From: Bacillota bacterium
Lineage (GTDB): Bacteria > Bacillota > Thermincolia > Thermincolales > UBA2595
Reading direction: 5' to 3'
DNA: 57,152 nucleotides
Assembly (NCBI GenBank): GCA_021847735.1
Contig: JAJZQD010000004.1
Span: 1-57,152 of the forward strand
Positions 41,814-50,460 of the stretch are shown here, in pieces (the first letter of the stretch is position 1; each line of letters begins with the position of its first letter). A program made the translations under genes and the position numbers. Under the pieces are notes generated by a model. The model was not told the origin of the DNA. It saw only the letters and a list, made by a program, of their open reading frames with translations, and made no database searches.

Positions 41814-43115
41814 TTGGCCACAATAATACCCTTTAAAGGGATCAGGTACAACCCTGCCAAAGTAGATGTTAATCAGGTGGTAACCCCGCCTTATGACGTC
41901 ATAGATGCTTCGAGTCAGGAAAACTTCTACGAAAAAAGTCCTTACAACGTAATCCGCCTTGAACTGGGAAAGGTTTTTGAGGAGGACACGGAAAGCAACA
42001 ACCGGTACACCCGGGCGGCCGGCTACCTGAAGGAATGGCTGGAATCCGGTGTCCTGGTCCATGACGAGAAACCTTCTGTTTACCTGTATGAACAGGAATT
42101 TGAGGCCCGGGGTGAGAAAAAAATCAGGAGCGGCTTCGTGGCAGGTGTGCAAGCCAACGATTACAGCAAGGGTGAAGTCCTGCCCCACGAAGAGACCCTT
42201 CCGAAACACAAAGCTGACCGGCTCCTTTTAATGAAATCATGCCTGGCTAACTTTAGTCCTATCTTTGGCCTTTACGCCGACCCGGACCATATCATTGAAA
42301 AAGCCCTGGAAACTGCCAAAGAAGGCCGACAGCCGAATTTTGAGGTCACCGATGACCAGGGTGTTGTTAACAGACTGTGGGTAATCTCAGAGGAGAACAC
42401 TCTAAAAACAGTGGTTGGCGAGATGGCCCCGAAGAAAATCTTTATCGCCGACGGCCACCACAGGTATGAAACTGCCGTTAACTTTGGTAAGGAAATGGCT
42501 GCCTTGGGAAAACAGGGTTATGACTACCTGATGGTTTGCCTGGTTAACCTGTACAATGAAGGATTGGTTGTGTTCCCTACCCACCGGGTGGCAAAAAACA
42601 TTGAAAACCTTGATACAGTCAAGCTCTTGCAGGAATTGTCCCGAGACTTTAATGTGGAATCCTTCCCGGGCGAAACCCAGCTTGGGGACTTTATTGCTAA
42701 ACTTGAGGCCAAAGGCCAAAGCAGTCACGCCTTCGGTCTTTACACCGGCGAAAAGAAATATTATCTCCTGAGTCTCAGGGACGAGGATAAGCTGGATTCA
42801 CTCCTTCTAGAGGGGCGTTCAGCGGCTTGGCGGCGCCTGGATGTTTCCATCCTGCATACCCTGGTCCTGGAAAACTGTTTAGGCATTGGCAGCCGGCAGA
42901 GGGCGGATGAAAGCAACCTCATTTACGTTAGGGACGAGGATACGGCCAAGGAATTTGTGGACAGCGGCTCTGCCCAACTGGTATTTTTCATGAATTCCAC
43001 CAAGGTCGAAGAAGTAACAAACATCGCCACCGGTGGGGAGAAGATGCCTCAAAAGTCAACCTTCTTCTACCCCAAGGTAATCACCGGCCCGGTTATGAAT
43101 GACTATCAAAGATAA
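41814..43115 (+). CDS. DUF1015-family protein
   Basis: The 433-aa protein is of the DUF1015 family (COG4198), widespread in anaerobes and without known activity. Typical stretches are IIPFKGIRYNP, VVTPPYDVID, GEVLPHEETLPKHKADRL, IFIADGHHRYETA and the C-terminal VFFMNSTKVEEV...MPQKSTFFYPK. The GHHRYETA-type motif suggests a catalytic or metal site. Start TTG at 41814, seven bases after GGAGGT; the upstream frame to 41706 has no ribosome site. Monocistronic between the deacetylase gene and repeat copy F. Confidence 0.9.
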   Translation: MATIIPFKGIRYNPAKVDVNQVVTPPYDVIDASSQENFYEKSPYNVIRLELGKVFEEDTESNNRYTRAAGYLKEWLESGVLVHDEKPSVYLYEQEFEARGEKKIRSGFVAGVQANDYSKGEVLPHEETLPKHKADRLLLMKSCLANFSPIFGLYADPDHIIEKALETAKEGRQPNFEVTDDQGVVNRLWVISEENTLKTVVGEMAPKKIFIADGHHRYETAVNFGKEMAALGKQGYDYLMVCLVNLYNEGLVVFPTHRVAKNIENLDTVKLLQELSRDFNVESFPGETQLGDFIAKLEAKGQSSHAFGLYTGEKKYYLLSLRDEDKLDSLLLEGRSAAWRRLDVSILHTLVLENCLGIGSRQRADESNLIYVRDEDTAKEFVDSGSAQLVFFMNSTKVEEVTNIATGGEKMPQKSTFFYPKVITGPVMNDYQR

Positions 43116-43129
43116 GTTTTCCGTTAACG

Positions 43130-43340
43130 GCAAAAAAAGGCTGTCCCCAATAGGGCCAGCCTTTTGCTTGGGGTCAGGGGAAATGGCAGGTATATTCCTC
43201 CGAGCGGCAACAACTCCGTCGGCCTGCGACCGCGTAACGGCCGCAGGCCTAGAAGTCAGACCGCTCTCCGGAACACACCTGCCATTTCCCCAACACTTAA
43301 GTAAGACTGCCTCTTTTGGTTCAATTGGAGAGAAAAACGT
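43130..43340. repeat. Palindromic intergenic repeat, copy F (core 43186-43282)
   Basis: GGGGAAATGGCAGGTATATTCC pairs in blocks with GGAACACACCTGCC and ATTTCCCC. The inner blocks CCGAGCGGCAACAAC and GTCAGACCGCTCTCC are those of copy B, but the centre is a different hairpin, GGCCTGCGACC/GGCCGCAGGCC. Flanks contain CTGTCCCC and AAGACTGCCTCTTTTGG. Confidence 0.92.
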
Positions 43341-43374
43341 TACTCCACCTGTTTTTTTGAATAAGTCTCTTTGG

Positions 43375-44349
43375 TTATTGCTCTTCCTGCTTTAGAAACT
43401 TCCTGACTGCCGCCCCGTTAATATAGTCAAACTTCCTGCCCTGCCACGTATCCCTTTCAGCCAAAGTGGTCTCAATCTGCCGTTTAATCAACCACCAGCT
43501 GGTGCTCCAGTTGCAGAAGTGCAGGTTCCCTTGCGGCCCTTTGCCCACAAGTCTCTGGACAACTATCGAAGGGTCAAGGTATTCCAGGAAAAGCACAACC
43601 CTGCTGATGTAGTCATCGAGAGATATAATTTCAAATTCTCCCCTTTCATACATATCCCCCAATACTGTTCCTTTCACGATATAAAGAGAATGAAGTTTGA
43701 CAAAGTCTACCCCCAAGGCGGAACAGACCTTGGCACACTCCACAACATCGGTCTCATCGTCCCATGGCAGGTTTAAGATAAGATGGGCAACGGTCTCGAA
43801 GGTCCTGTTTTTAACCCTTAAGACCGCATCGATAAATTCCCCCAGGGTGTGCCCGCGGTTTATTTTCCGGAGTGTGTGGTAATTCACTGTTTGTAGGCCA
43901 AGCTCAATGTTGATTTCCAGGCCTCTCTCCATTTTCACCCGGTGGAGAAAATCAAGGTAAGTGTCATTTATGCAGTCAGGCCGTGTGGAGATTGATATCC
44001 CTATAATGTCTTTATCCTCCGCCGCTGCTGCAATATTTTCCTGAAATAATTTAAAATCACAATATGTATTGGAAAAGGCCTGAAAATAGGCGAAAAACTT
44101 TTTTCCATTGAACCTTTTGATGAAAAAGGCTTTATTTTCCTCAATCTGCCTGTTCACACTCATACTACTGGGCAAACACTCAAAACCCGCTCCTTCTTCG
44201 TCACAGAAAATACATCCCCCAGTGCTCACAGTACCGTCCCTGTTAGGACACGTACCGGGAAGATTGACCGGAAGTTTGTATACCTTTTCCCCATATTTTC
44301 TTTGCAGAAACCCCGAATATTCATTATACCTGGACTGGCCGCTCTCCAT
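43375..44349 (-). CDS. TIGR01212/YhcC-type radical SAM protein
   Basis: The 324-aa radical SAM protein has the family's unusual cluster motif NLPGTCPNRDGTVSTGGCIFC, with cysteines in a Cx9Cx2C pattern, then FQAFSNTYCD, IGISISTRPDC and ELGLQTVNYHTL of the TIM barrel. The [4Fe-4S] cluster cleaves SAM to a 5'-deoxyadenosyl radical. The YhcC subfamily's substrate is not established. ATG at 44349 follows GGGGTGA by four bases; the upstream frame is unsupported. Divergent from the SNF2 gene. Confidence 0.9.
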   Translation of the reverse strand: MESGQSRYNEYSGFLQRKYGEKVYKLPVNLPGTCPNRDGTVSTGGCIFCDEEGAGFECLPSSMSVNRQIEENKAFFIKRFNGKKFFAYFQAFSNTYCDFKLFQENIAAAAEDKDIIGISISTRPDCINDTYLDFLHRVKMERGLEINIELGLQTVNYHTLRKINRGHTLGEFIDAVLRVKNRTFETVAHLILNLPWDDETDVVECAKVCSALGVDFVKLHSLYIVKGTVLGDMYERGEFEIISLDDYISRVVLFLEYLDPSIVVQRLVGKGPQGNLHFCNWSTSWWLIKRQIETTLAERDTWQGRKFDYINGAAVRKFLKQEEQ

Positions 44350-44531
44350 TTCTTCACCCCGGTCACTGACAAAAATTATATTATTTGTTTTTATTTTCGA
44401 GAAGTTTGCAGGCAAATCCTTCCACTAATCCGGTTGCTTTCCTCTTTTTCTCCATTCCCACTACAACTTACCTCCTATTATCCTGAAGGTAAAAAGCCAT
44501 ACTATATTAGGGATAATAAGGAGGTGATCCT

Positions 44532-45893
44532 TTGTTAGCTTGCCTTTCGGACCTGCCCTTTACTCCTCACGAATATCAGGTTCTCACCGCCCAGAAGATT
44601 CTATACGAAATGGACTGCCGGGCTTTAATCGCAGACGAGGTCGGTTTGGGTAAAACCATTGAAGCAGGTCTCATTATCAAAGAACTATTGCGCACCGGAC
44701 AGGCTAAAAAAATACTTATCCTGACACCTGCCTCCCTGGTCCAACAGTGGTGGTCTGAATTAAACGAAAAATTCGGCCTCAACTTCTGGGTAAGCCGTAA
44801 AGGTCCATGGGCCTGGGCGGGACAATGCGTAATAAGTTCTCTGGATAAGGCGAAACGGGAAGAACACCGCCAGTACCTTCTGGAAAATGAGTATGACCTG
44901 GTTGTAATTGACGAGGCCCATAAATTAAAAAACCGGAAAACCAGCAATTGGTCCCTTGTTTCCCTGCTAAAGACAAAGGGTCTTATTCTCCTCACGGCCA
45001 CGCCAATGCAAAACAAGGTCGAGGAGATATACAACCTTGTCTGCCTGTTAAGACCTGAACTGTTTCCTGATTATGACGGCTTCTTAAACTACTACCAGCT
45101 CAATCCAAAAACAATGATTAGCGACCTGCGGGATAAACTCCAGGATGTAATGATAAGAAACCTCACTCAGGAACTGGACATAAAAAATATCAACCGGAAT
45201 ATCAGCCTTATCCAAGTTGAGCTCTCCGAACCGGAAAAAGAAATATATAAAAGGATAAAGGCCTACCCCGGTACATTTTTATCCCTAACCCTATGTAAGG
45301 AATTCTGTAGCAGCCTTTCAGCCCTTTATGACACTCTCCGTAAAAAAGGCGACTACGAAATCCTAGCCTTGCTTGAAGAATGCGAAATTTCACCTAAACT
45401 CAAACACCTGGACTTAATTCTCCGCTGCCATCACGGTAAGATCCTGATATTCACGGAATACCTGCAAACCCAGTTTTATATAGCCAGGTATCTAAATCAA
45501 CAAAACGTTAAATTTTTACTGTTTAACGGGATGTTAAAGAGAGGCCAAAAGGAGTGGGTTAAAGACCTTTTTGAAAAACGGGATATTCCGGTGATGATTT
45601 CCACCGATGCAGGCTCCCAGGGGCTTAACTTCCAGTACTGTGACGTCATCGTTAACTTTGACCTGCCCTGGAACCCCATGAAAGTCGAACAGCGGATAGG
45701 GCGTATCGACCGGTTGGGGCAAAAATCAGACAGTGTCTATATTTACAATTTTGTAATGAAAGGCACTCTGGAGGAAAAAATCTTTACCGTTTTAAGCGAA
45801 AAAATAAGCCTTTTCAAACAGTGCGTCGGTGAACTCAACAAGATTTTGGTAGACAACGAAGAAGAGTTGTACGAAATGATAGGTAGGCTTTAG
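44532..45893 (+). CDS. Compact SNF2-family (RapA-like) helicase/ATPase
   Basis: The 453-aa superfamily 2 ATPase carries only the two RecA-like lobes: motif I ADEVGLGKTIEAGL, Ia ILTPASLVQQW, II VIDEAHKLKN, III LLTATPMQN, V STDAGSQGLNFQ and VI QRIGRIDRLGQ. SNF2 ATPases translocate on double-stranded DNA to remodel protein-DNA contacts. Bacterial relatives are usually longer with accessory domains; this one lacks them, though no motif is missing. TTG start with AGGAGGTGA. It lies divergent from the radical SAM gene and its stop abuts repeat copy G. Confidence 0.9.
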   Translation: MLACLSDLPFTPHEYQVLTAQKILYEMDCRALIADEVGLGKTIEAGLIIKELLRTGQAKKILILTPASLVQQWWSELNEKFGLNFWVSRKGPWAWAGQCVISSLDKAKREEHRQYLLENEYDLVVIDEAHKLKNRKTSNWSLVSLLKTKGLILLTATPMQNKVEEIYNLVCLLRPELFPDYDGFLNYYQLNPKTMISDLRDKLQDVMIRNLTQELDIKNINRNISLIQVELSEPEKEIYKRIKAYPGTFLSLTLCKEFCSSLSALYDTLRKKGDYEILALLEECEISPKLKHLDLILRCHHGKILIFTEYLQTQFYIARYLNQQNVKFLLFNGMLKRGQKEWVKDLFEKRDIPVMISTDAGSQGLNFQYCDVIVNFDLPWNPMKVEQRIGRIDRLGQKSDSVYIYNFVMKGTLEEKIFTVLSEKISLFKQCVGELNKILVDNEEELYEMIGRL

Positions 45894-45896
45894 GTG

Positions 45897-46016
45897 AAAA
45901 GGAAGAGGCAGGTATATTCCTCCGAGCGGCAACAACTCCGTCGGCCTGCGACCGCGTATGCGGCCGCAGGCCTCGAAGTCAGACCGCTCTCCGGAACACA
46001 CCCGCCTCTTCCTTTT
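45897..46016. repeat. Palindromic intergenic repeat, copy G (core 45908-46005)
   Basis: AAAAGGAAGAGGCAGGT pairs with CCCGCCTCTTCCTTTT. The centre GGCCTGCG/CGCAGGCC is shared with copy F. It fills the gap between the SNF2 gene and a small membrane protein gene and overlaps neither reading frame by more than two bases. Confidence 0.92.
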
Positions 46017-46311
46017 ATCTTACTGCCCGGGCCATCAAATCTATGGTGGCTAGAGACAGCCCTGTCATCACACCTGTGACGGCAATATTTATCAGGAGGT
46101 TCTGCCACCCTTTTTCTTTAAACATTTTTTTAAGTAAAACATTGATTATTACCATGTACAGGGTCGGGGCCATGACGGCGAAAATAATGGAATGGGACAG
46201 TTTGGTTATAGGCATAAAGGCGTATACCATAAAGACCAGAAAGGCAAAAAACCAGAAAATGAAACCGACAGTAAGGGATATCACGGCTTTCAACAGTATA
46301 GTGAACATCAT
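46015..46311 (-). CDS. Small membrane protein, function unknown
   Basis: The 98-aa protein has three predicted transmembrane helices (about 5-32, 40-60 and 70-92) with short basic loops (KKMFKEKGWQ). The start, ATG-ATG at 46311, lies six bases after GAGGTGG. Its stop codon is at the very edge of repeat copy G. It is the last chromosomal-type gene before the AT-rich island. No family is recognised. Confidence 0.6.
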   Translation of the reverse strand: MMFTILLKAVISLTVGFIFWFFAFLVFMVYAFMPITKLSHSIIFAVMAPTLYMVIINVLLKKMFKEKGWQNLLINIAVTGVMTGLSLATIDLMARAVR

Positions 46312-46750
46312 TGCAGACCACCTCTGAGCTTGTTGCTACTAAAACTTCTACATACAAGTATCCCATGAACTGTGTCGAAAAGTATGTGATTTTCCTCACT
46401 CCGGATTGCTATTTTTTCCCGGAACATCTTTTCCTGACATGAAAACAAAAGAAGATTCCTTCCCCAAAAAGGTTGGAATCCTTTGATACGATGCATTCTG
46501 CGGAGGAAGTGGTTCGAAACTACAGTAAGCCCAATAAACGTACACTCGATTTCGAGTTGCATGAGTTATCTTTTAAAGGCGGTTAATTGAAAACAAGAAG
46601 TGCTTACTAGTCTTGGTATTACTGGATTTGAAGCATCTTTGCATATTAATATCTACCCCTCAGTATTGGATGCTATTTGTTAGTCTGTTACCACCATGTT
46701 ACCACGATTTAGCTTCCATAAACATCAGTACTTAAATACTAAGTCTGGAT
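46312..46750. other. Gene-free island boundary region
   Basis: There is no convincing gene. A weak plus-strand start at 46439 encodes MKTKEDSFPKKVGIL and stops; another frame continues to 46586 (ending LHELSFKGG), which could be a small decayed gene. The direct repeat TTACCAC occurs twice near 46690. No attachment site can be defined by eye. Confidence 0.4.
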
Positions 46751-48277
46751 TTAATAGTTTCGGTAAAATGCTTCGGCTGTAAACTTTACAAATTCATCTG
46801 TCTTCTCCTGGCTTCGACTGATTATCTGCCAGGGCTCTAGTCGGGCAATTTCGGTCTGAAGATCTTTTGCAGTTTTGTTGCTACAACCTAAAATGTCCTG
46901 GATTGAACTTGCCGATACCCCTTCACACTGAAATATGTATGCAAATTCAAGTAACTCTTGGAAGTTGAAGAATTTTTGCTGATAATCATTAGGTGATTGG
47001 CTCGCAAAGAAAACAACAATACCTTTTGAGCGTCCTTCGCGGATAATTCGCTGTAAAAAAATATTCTTTTGTCCAAGATAGTTGTGGGCTTCGTCAATAA
47101 CAAGAATGGTACGAATGGTTCTATGTCCTTCTTCAACAGGACTGTCAGGAAGGGCTGCCATTTCTTTGTAAAGTCGTTCGATTACGAGATATGCTACAAG
47201 TTCTTTGAGAACTGGCATAGCATGAATATCAATTAATAGTGTGCGGTTAGTTAATCGGTCAATTGGAGGTATTTCATCTCCATGTTTCCAGAAGAGATCA
47301 AAGTCTGACAGATCACGAAGAACTTCAATAAGGCTATCATCTTTCTTACTTTCTTCTTCATACATAGCAACTTCAATTTCTAAAACATCTTGAAAATCGG
47401 GATAAGGTGTGTTGGAGCCAGATCGTTTTGCGTAAGCTGCACGAATTGCCTCTGTCAAAGCACCTTTTTGAACAACCCCAAGCTTGGAGTTGATAGAAGC
47501 AAAGCTTTCTGCCTTTTCGCGAGCCGAAACATTAATGGTCTGTTCATCATAGGCGGAAAGTATAAAAGGGTTTATTGGTAAGTTGTTGCCACCTTGCAAC
47601 AATCGATACGACTGAACCTTAGCAATTTCAAGAAAACGCTCATTGTCAACCACATCCCCCTTATAATCAAAATAAATGAAATTTGTCTGATAGTTTGATT
47701 GCACTCTTATATCAGTCAGGATCTTTAAAAGAAACTGAGTTTTTCCAACACCAGGTTTCCCCATGATTGCTAGATGGGAATTTGCATATTTTCTTGTATT
47801 ATTAAGCTCAATTATCAAATCATTCTTTTGGAGCAACGTTTTACCAATAAATACAGATAAACCATGACCAAGCAATTCTCTGCGCCCACTAAATTCAACT
47901 TTATCAATTAGGCGTTTAATAAGAAGATCCGCGTCACGACCACACTCAATGAACATTTTCTCCAGGATTCTACTTCCGTTATCGATATGATCTTTAATAA
48001 TCGATCGATTAGAAAAAAAATCGTCTTCCGAAATAGCGGAGTTCCCGTGCACAAAAGCAATTAGGGTGCGAATAAATGTTTCATCACTACCGATGAATGT
48101 TGGTCGTTTCATCTCTCCACCGGAAAAGCTTTTACTTGTTGGAACTTCATTTCCGGCTTCTACCAGGGAAAATGTAAATGCAATTCTTGCCAAGACGCCT
48201 TTCTCCAGTTTGGTTTCAAACCGGAGTACACTTAGAATCTCGTCAGTTTCACTGCTTGTATATAAACGGTCAGCCAT
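46751..48277 (-). CDS. DndE-HerA fusion ATPase
   Basis: The 508-aa protein is a fusion. Residues 1-80 match the DndE fold of DNA phosphorothioation systems (RLYTSSETDEILSVLRFETKL, VLARIAFTFSLVEAG, TFIGSDETFIRTLIAFV). From about 130 it is a HerA/FtsK-type hexameric DNA-pumping ATPase with Walker A GKPGVGKT (173-180), Walker B TILVIDEAHNYLG (about 398), the arginine-rich RIIREGRSKGI and the sensor FFASQSPNDY. DndE alone binds nicked DNA; fused to a pump it could load the motor on target DNA. It is the last gene of the five-gene coupled cluster, three bases after the DndD-like gene. No DndC sulfur-transfer gene exists in view, so a phosphorothioation role is doubtful. Confidence 0.82.
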   Translation of the reverse strand: MADRLYTSSETDEILSVLRFETKLEKGVLARIAFTFSLVEAGNEVPTSKSFSGGEMKRPTFIGSDETFIRTLIAFVHGNSAISEDDFFSNRSIIKDHIDNGSRILEKMFIECGRDADLLIKRLIDKVEFSGRRELLGHGLSVFIGKTLLQKNDLIIELNNTRKYANSHLAIMGKPGVGKTQFLLKILTDIRVQSNYQTNFIYFDYKGDVVDNERFLEIAKVQSYRLLQGGNNLPINPFILSAYDEQTINVSAREKAESFASINSKLGVVQKGALTEAIRAAYAKRSGSNTPYPDFQDVLEIEVAMYEEESKKDDSLIEVLRDLSDFDLFWKHGDEIPPIDRLTNRTLLIDIHAMPVLKELVAYLVIERLYKEMAALPDSPVEEGHRTIRTILVIDEAHNYLGQKNIFLQRIIREGRSKGIVVFFASQSPNDYQQKFFNFQELLEFAYIFQCEGVSASSIQDILGCSNKTAKDLQTEIARLEPWQIISRSQEKTDEFVKFTAEAFYRNY

Positions 48278-48280
48278 CTC

Positions 48281-50272
48281 TCACACCTCCCAAAAATAGC
48301 CCGGCTTAATTGTTGTGAGTTCTTGCTGCTGATTGAATTCTAATCTTAATGCACCAGTCAAATGATGTTTCAGAGAACAGTAATATTCCTTGTCAATCTC
48401 TGTGTCCGTAGATAGAATAATAACCTGTTCGCCTGCGTTCGGGAAATAGTTATTTACTATGTTGTCTCGATGGGTACTGTCTAATCGTGACAACGGAGTA
48501 TCAATAACAATCGGCAACTTAATCTGGCTAGTCTGTGCCAAACCCCATAGCAGGGAAATCGCAAAAATTTCTTTTTCACCAGCAGACAACCCTGACTTCT
48601 TGATCACGTGCCCGTTCTTGTCGGTAATTTTGACCTCGTATGACTTATCATCAATAGTGATGTCTTTAATTAAACTGCTTTTACTAGATAATAATTTGTA
48701 CATTTCAAATGTTTTTTCCTGAAGAAGGTGGACCTTGTTTTTTCTTAGTCGTACGACAAATTGGCTCAACACTCCTGCAATCGCATCACACTCATTGATG
48801 AATTCAGATTTTTCTTTTGAAATATTGTGCTTTTCATAGAGCTTTTCAATTTCTATTTCAATTTCATGAACACGTTTCTCAATGTCCAATATGTCTTCTT
48901 CTAAAATTCTGAGTTGTTCCGTTTTGCGCCCAATCTGATTTGAGCAGCTTTCCATCTCATTCTGAAGCTGATCGAACAGTTCTTTTTCCGATTCTGTTGC
49001 AATGCCAACATCCAAGGCAGCTTCAATCTGGCGGAGTTGCGATTCCAACTCCCGTTTTTCCTCCAAAAGAGGCTGGATCAAAAATACATCGCTAGTTTCC
49101 AACGATTCCATCTGGTGCAAGACACGGGCCGCATCACGGTCTGAGAGATTCAACATCTTTGGAATGTCCGAAAGGTTGTTGCCTTCCTTTAATAATCGAA
49201 AAATACGTTGTTCCAGTTCAGCCATTTTTTCGGCAGAGAGTGTCTCTTGGTAAATGGGCTCAGGTTCCTCAACCACCCGAACAATTTTACGTGCCAATTC
49301 GGCAGCATTTTCTTTTATAGCTTCGCTCTGTAAAGATTCTCGTTCTGCTTCGATCTGTTTACTAATACCAGCAAAGAGTTTTCCCGCGATACTAAACGGC
49401 AAAAATTTTTCACAGAGCAACTTGATCTCGTTTTCGACCTGAACTAATCTATTCGAAATCTGAAGCCGCTTCTTCTCATTTTGACGGGCCACATCTCTGG
49501 TTTCAGGTTCTGTATGGAATGTTGCTTGAAACCTTCTCTTAGCATCGTTGTATTGTATTTTGAAATTTTCAAGTTCGGCCTGCACATCATCACGTTCTTT
49601 AGTTTTACGGTTCAGCTTGCCTTTCTCCCGCTTCAGCTCACTTTCCTTAAAATCAAGATCCTCATCTGATATTTCCACGAATCCTTTACGTTCTTCCTGT
49701 TTGATATAGAGAATATCGTTGGAAAGCTGATTGATGTATTCAATGCCCAATGCAGCCTCCAGGGAAGATTTTAAACGAACTTCCGAATGTTCGTCTGCAG
49801 CGATTTCCTGAATTTTTTCACCATCGAAAAAGAAAAACTGGGTGATACTTTGAGGAATAGTGGGTCGAATGAAATCTTGCCACATCTGCTTGTTCTGCAC
49901 CAATACCCGCTTGCCATCACGAATCACAACCAGCCGTTCGTTCAAATCCTTGGGCTTGGGATCATCTGTCACTCCGGCGCTCCAGGATCGTTTGACAACC
50001 AGTTCAGAAAGATCATCCATTTCAATGACCAATTCAAAAGAAACACTGGCGTTGCCTCGCGCCTTTTCCTTTCGGTTGATGCAACGATAGATTTCATCAG
50101 TCTTTGCACCGTAAAGGCAGTAGTTAATAGCCTCCATGATAGAAGTCTTGCCAGCGCCGTTCATCCCGCCAATCAGGAAAACGCTCTCGCCTTTTTCACT
50201 ATAAGGAAAATGAATCTCAGTGGGGAACTGAAAAGATTTATAATTCTCTATGGTCAACTTGCGGAATTTCAT
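48281..50272 (-). CDS. DndD-like SMC/Rad50-type ATPase
   Basis: The 663-aa ABC ATPase is of the SMC/RecN class and closest in layout to DndD. Walker A is GGMNGAGKTS (35-44), followed by the DndD-like NYCLYGAKTDEIYRCINR and FFFDGEKIQEIA; a long coiled coil covers about 200-520; near the C-terminus are the signature LSAGEKEIFAISLLWGLAQ and Walker B LPIVIDTPLSRLD. DndD is thought to couple ATP hydrolysis to DNA structural changes during DNA modification or restriction. The ATG overlaps the stop of the small gene (ATGA). It lacks a nuclease domain. In context it is probably the ATP-driven effector or remodeller of the methylation system. Confidence 0.85.
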   Translation of the reverse strand: MKFRKLTIENYKSFQFPTEIHFPYSEKGESVFLIGGMNGAGKTSIMEAINYCLYGAKTDEIYRCINRKEKARGNASVSFELVIEMDDLSELVVKRSWSAGVTDDPKPKDLNERLVVIRDGKRVLVQNKQMWQDFIRPTIPQSITQFFFFDGEKIQEIAADEHSEVRLKSSLEAALGIEYINQLSNDILYIKQEERKGFVEISDEDLDFKESELKREKGKLNRKTKERDDVQAELENFKIQYNDAKRRFQATFHTEPETRDVARQNEKKRLQISNRLVQVENEIKLLCEKFLPFSIAGKLFAGISKQIEAERESLQSEAIKENAAELARKIVRVVEEPEPIYQETLSAEKMAELEQRIFRLLKEGNNLSDIPKMLNLSDRDAARVLHQMESLETSDVFLIQPLLEEKRELESQLRQIEAALDVGIATESEKELFDQLQNEMESCSNQIGRKTEQLRILEEDILDIEKRVHEIEIEIEKLYEKHNISKEKSEFINECDAIAGVLSQFVVRLRKNKVHLLQEKTFEMYKLLSSKSSLIKDITIDDKSYEVKITDKNGHVIKKSGLSAGEKEIFAISLLWGLAQTSQIKLPIVIDTPLSRLDSTHRDNIVNNYFPNAGEQVIILSTDTEIDKEYYCSLKHHLTGALRLEFNQQQELTTIKPGYFWEV

Positions 50273-50460
50273 TGCGAAGCCTCCGTTTCGTACAAGTCGC
50301 TTTTCATTATTTCACACAATGCGTCATAAATACCTGTACGGCGGTCTTTGAACTCATACTCCCGGACTATTTCGAGCAGCTTAATTACCTTATCAAAGCT
50401 GACCTCGTGCTGTCGACACAATTGTTGAAGTAAATTTTTGTCTTCCTGAGTTAGGATCAT
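50269..50460 (-). CDS. Small protein of the DNA modification cluster
   Basis: The 63-aa, mostly helical protein (ILTQEDKNLLQQLCRQHEV, DKVIKLLEIVREYE, IYDALCEIMKSDL) lies between the specificity subunit gene and the DndD-like gene and overlaps both by four bases (ATGA). The frame back to 50499 is excluded because ATG 50460 has its own ribosome site GAGGCGGTGG inside the hsdS end. Strict coupling on both sides suggests a stoichiometric structural partner or regulator of the complex. No motif is recognised. Confidence 0.8.
   Translation of the reverse strand: MILTQEDKNLLQQLCRQHEVSFDKVIKLLEIVREYEFKDRRTGIYDALCEIMKSDLYETEASQ

Noticed and set aside
46439-46586. Possible small frameshifted plus-strand gene at the island border
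   Set aside because: No ribosome site and no recognisable family; the two frames may be chance. Noted in the gap entry only.
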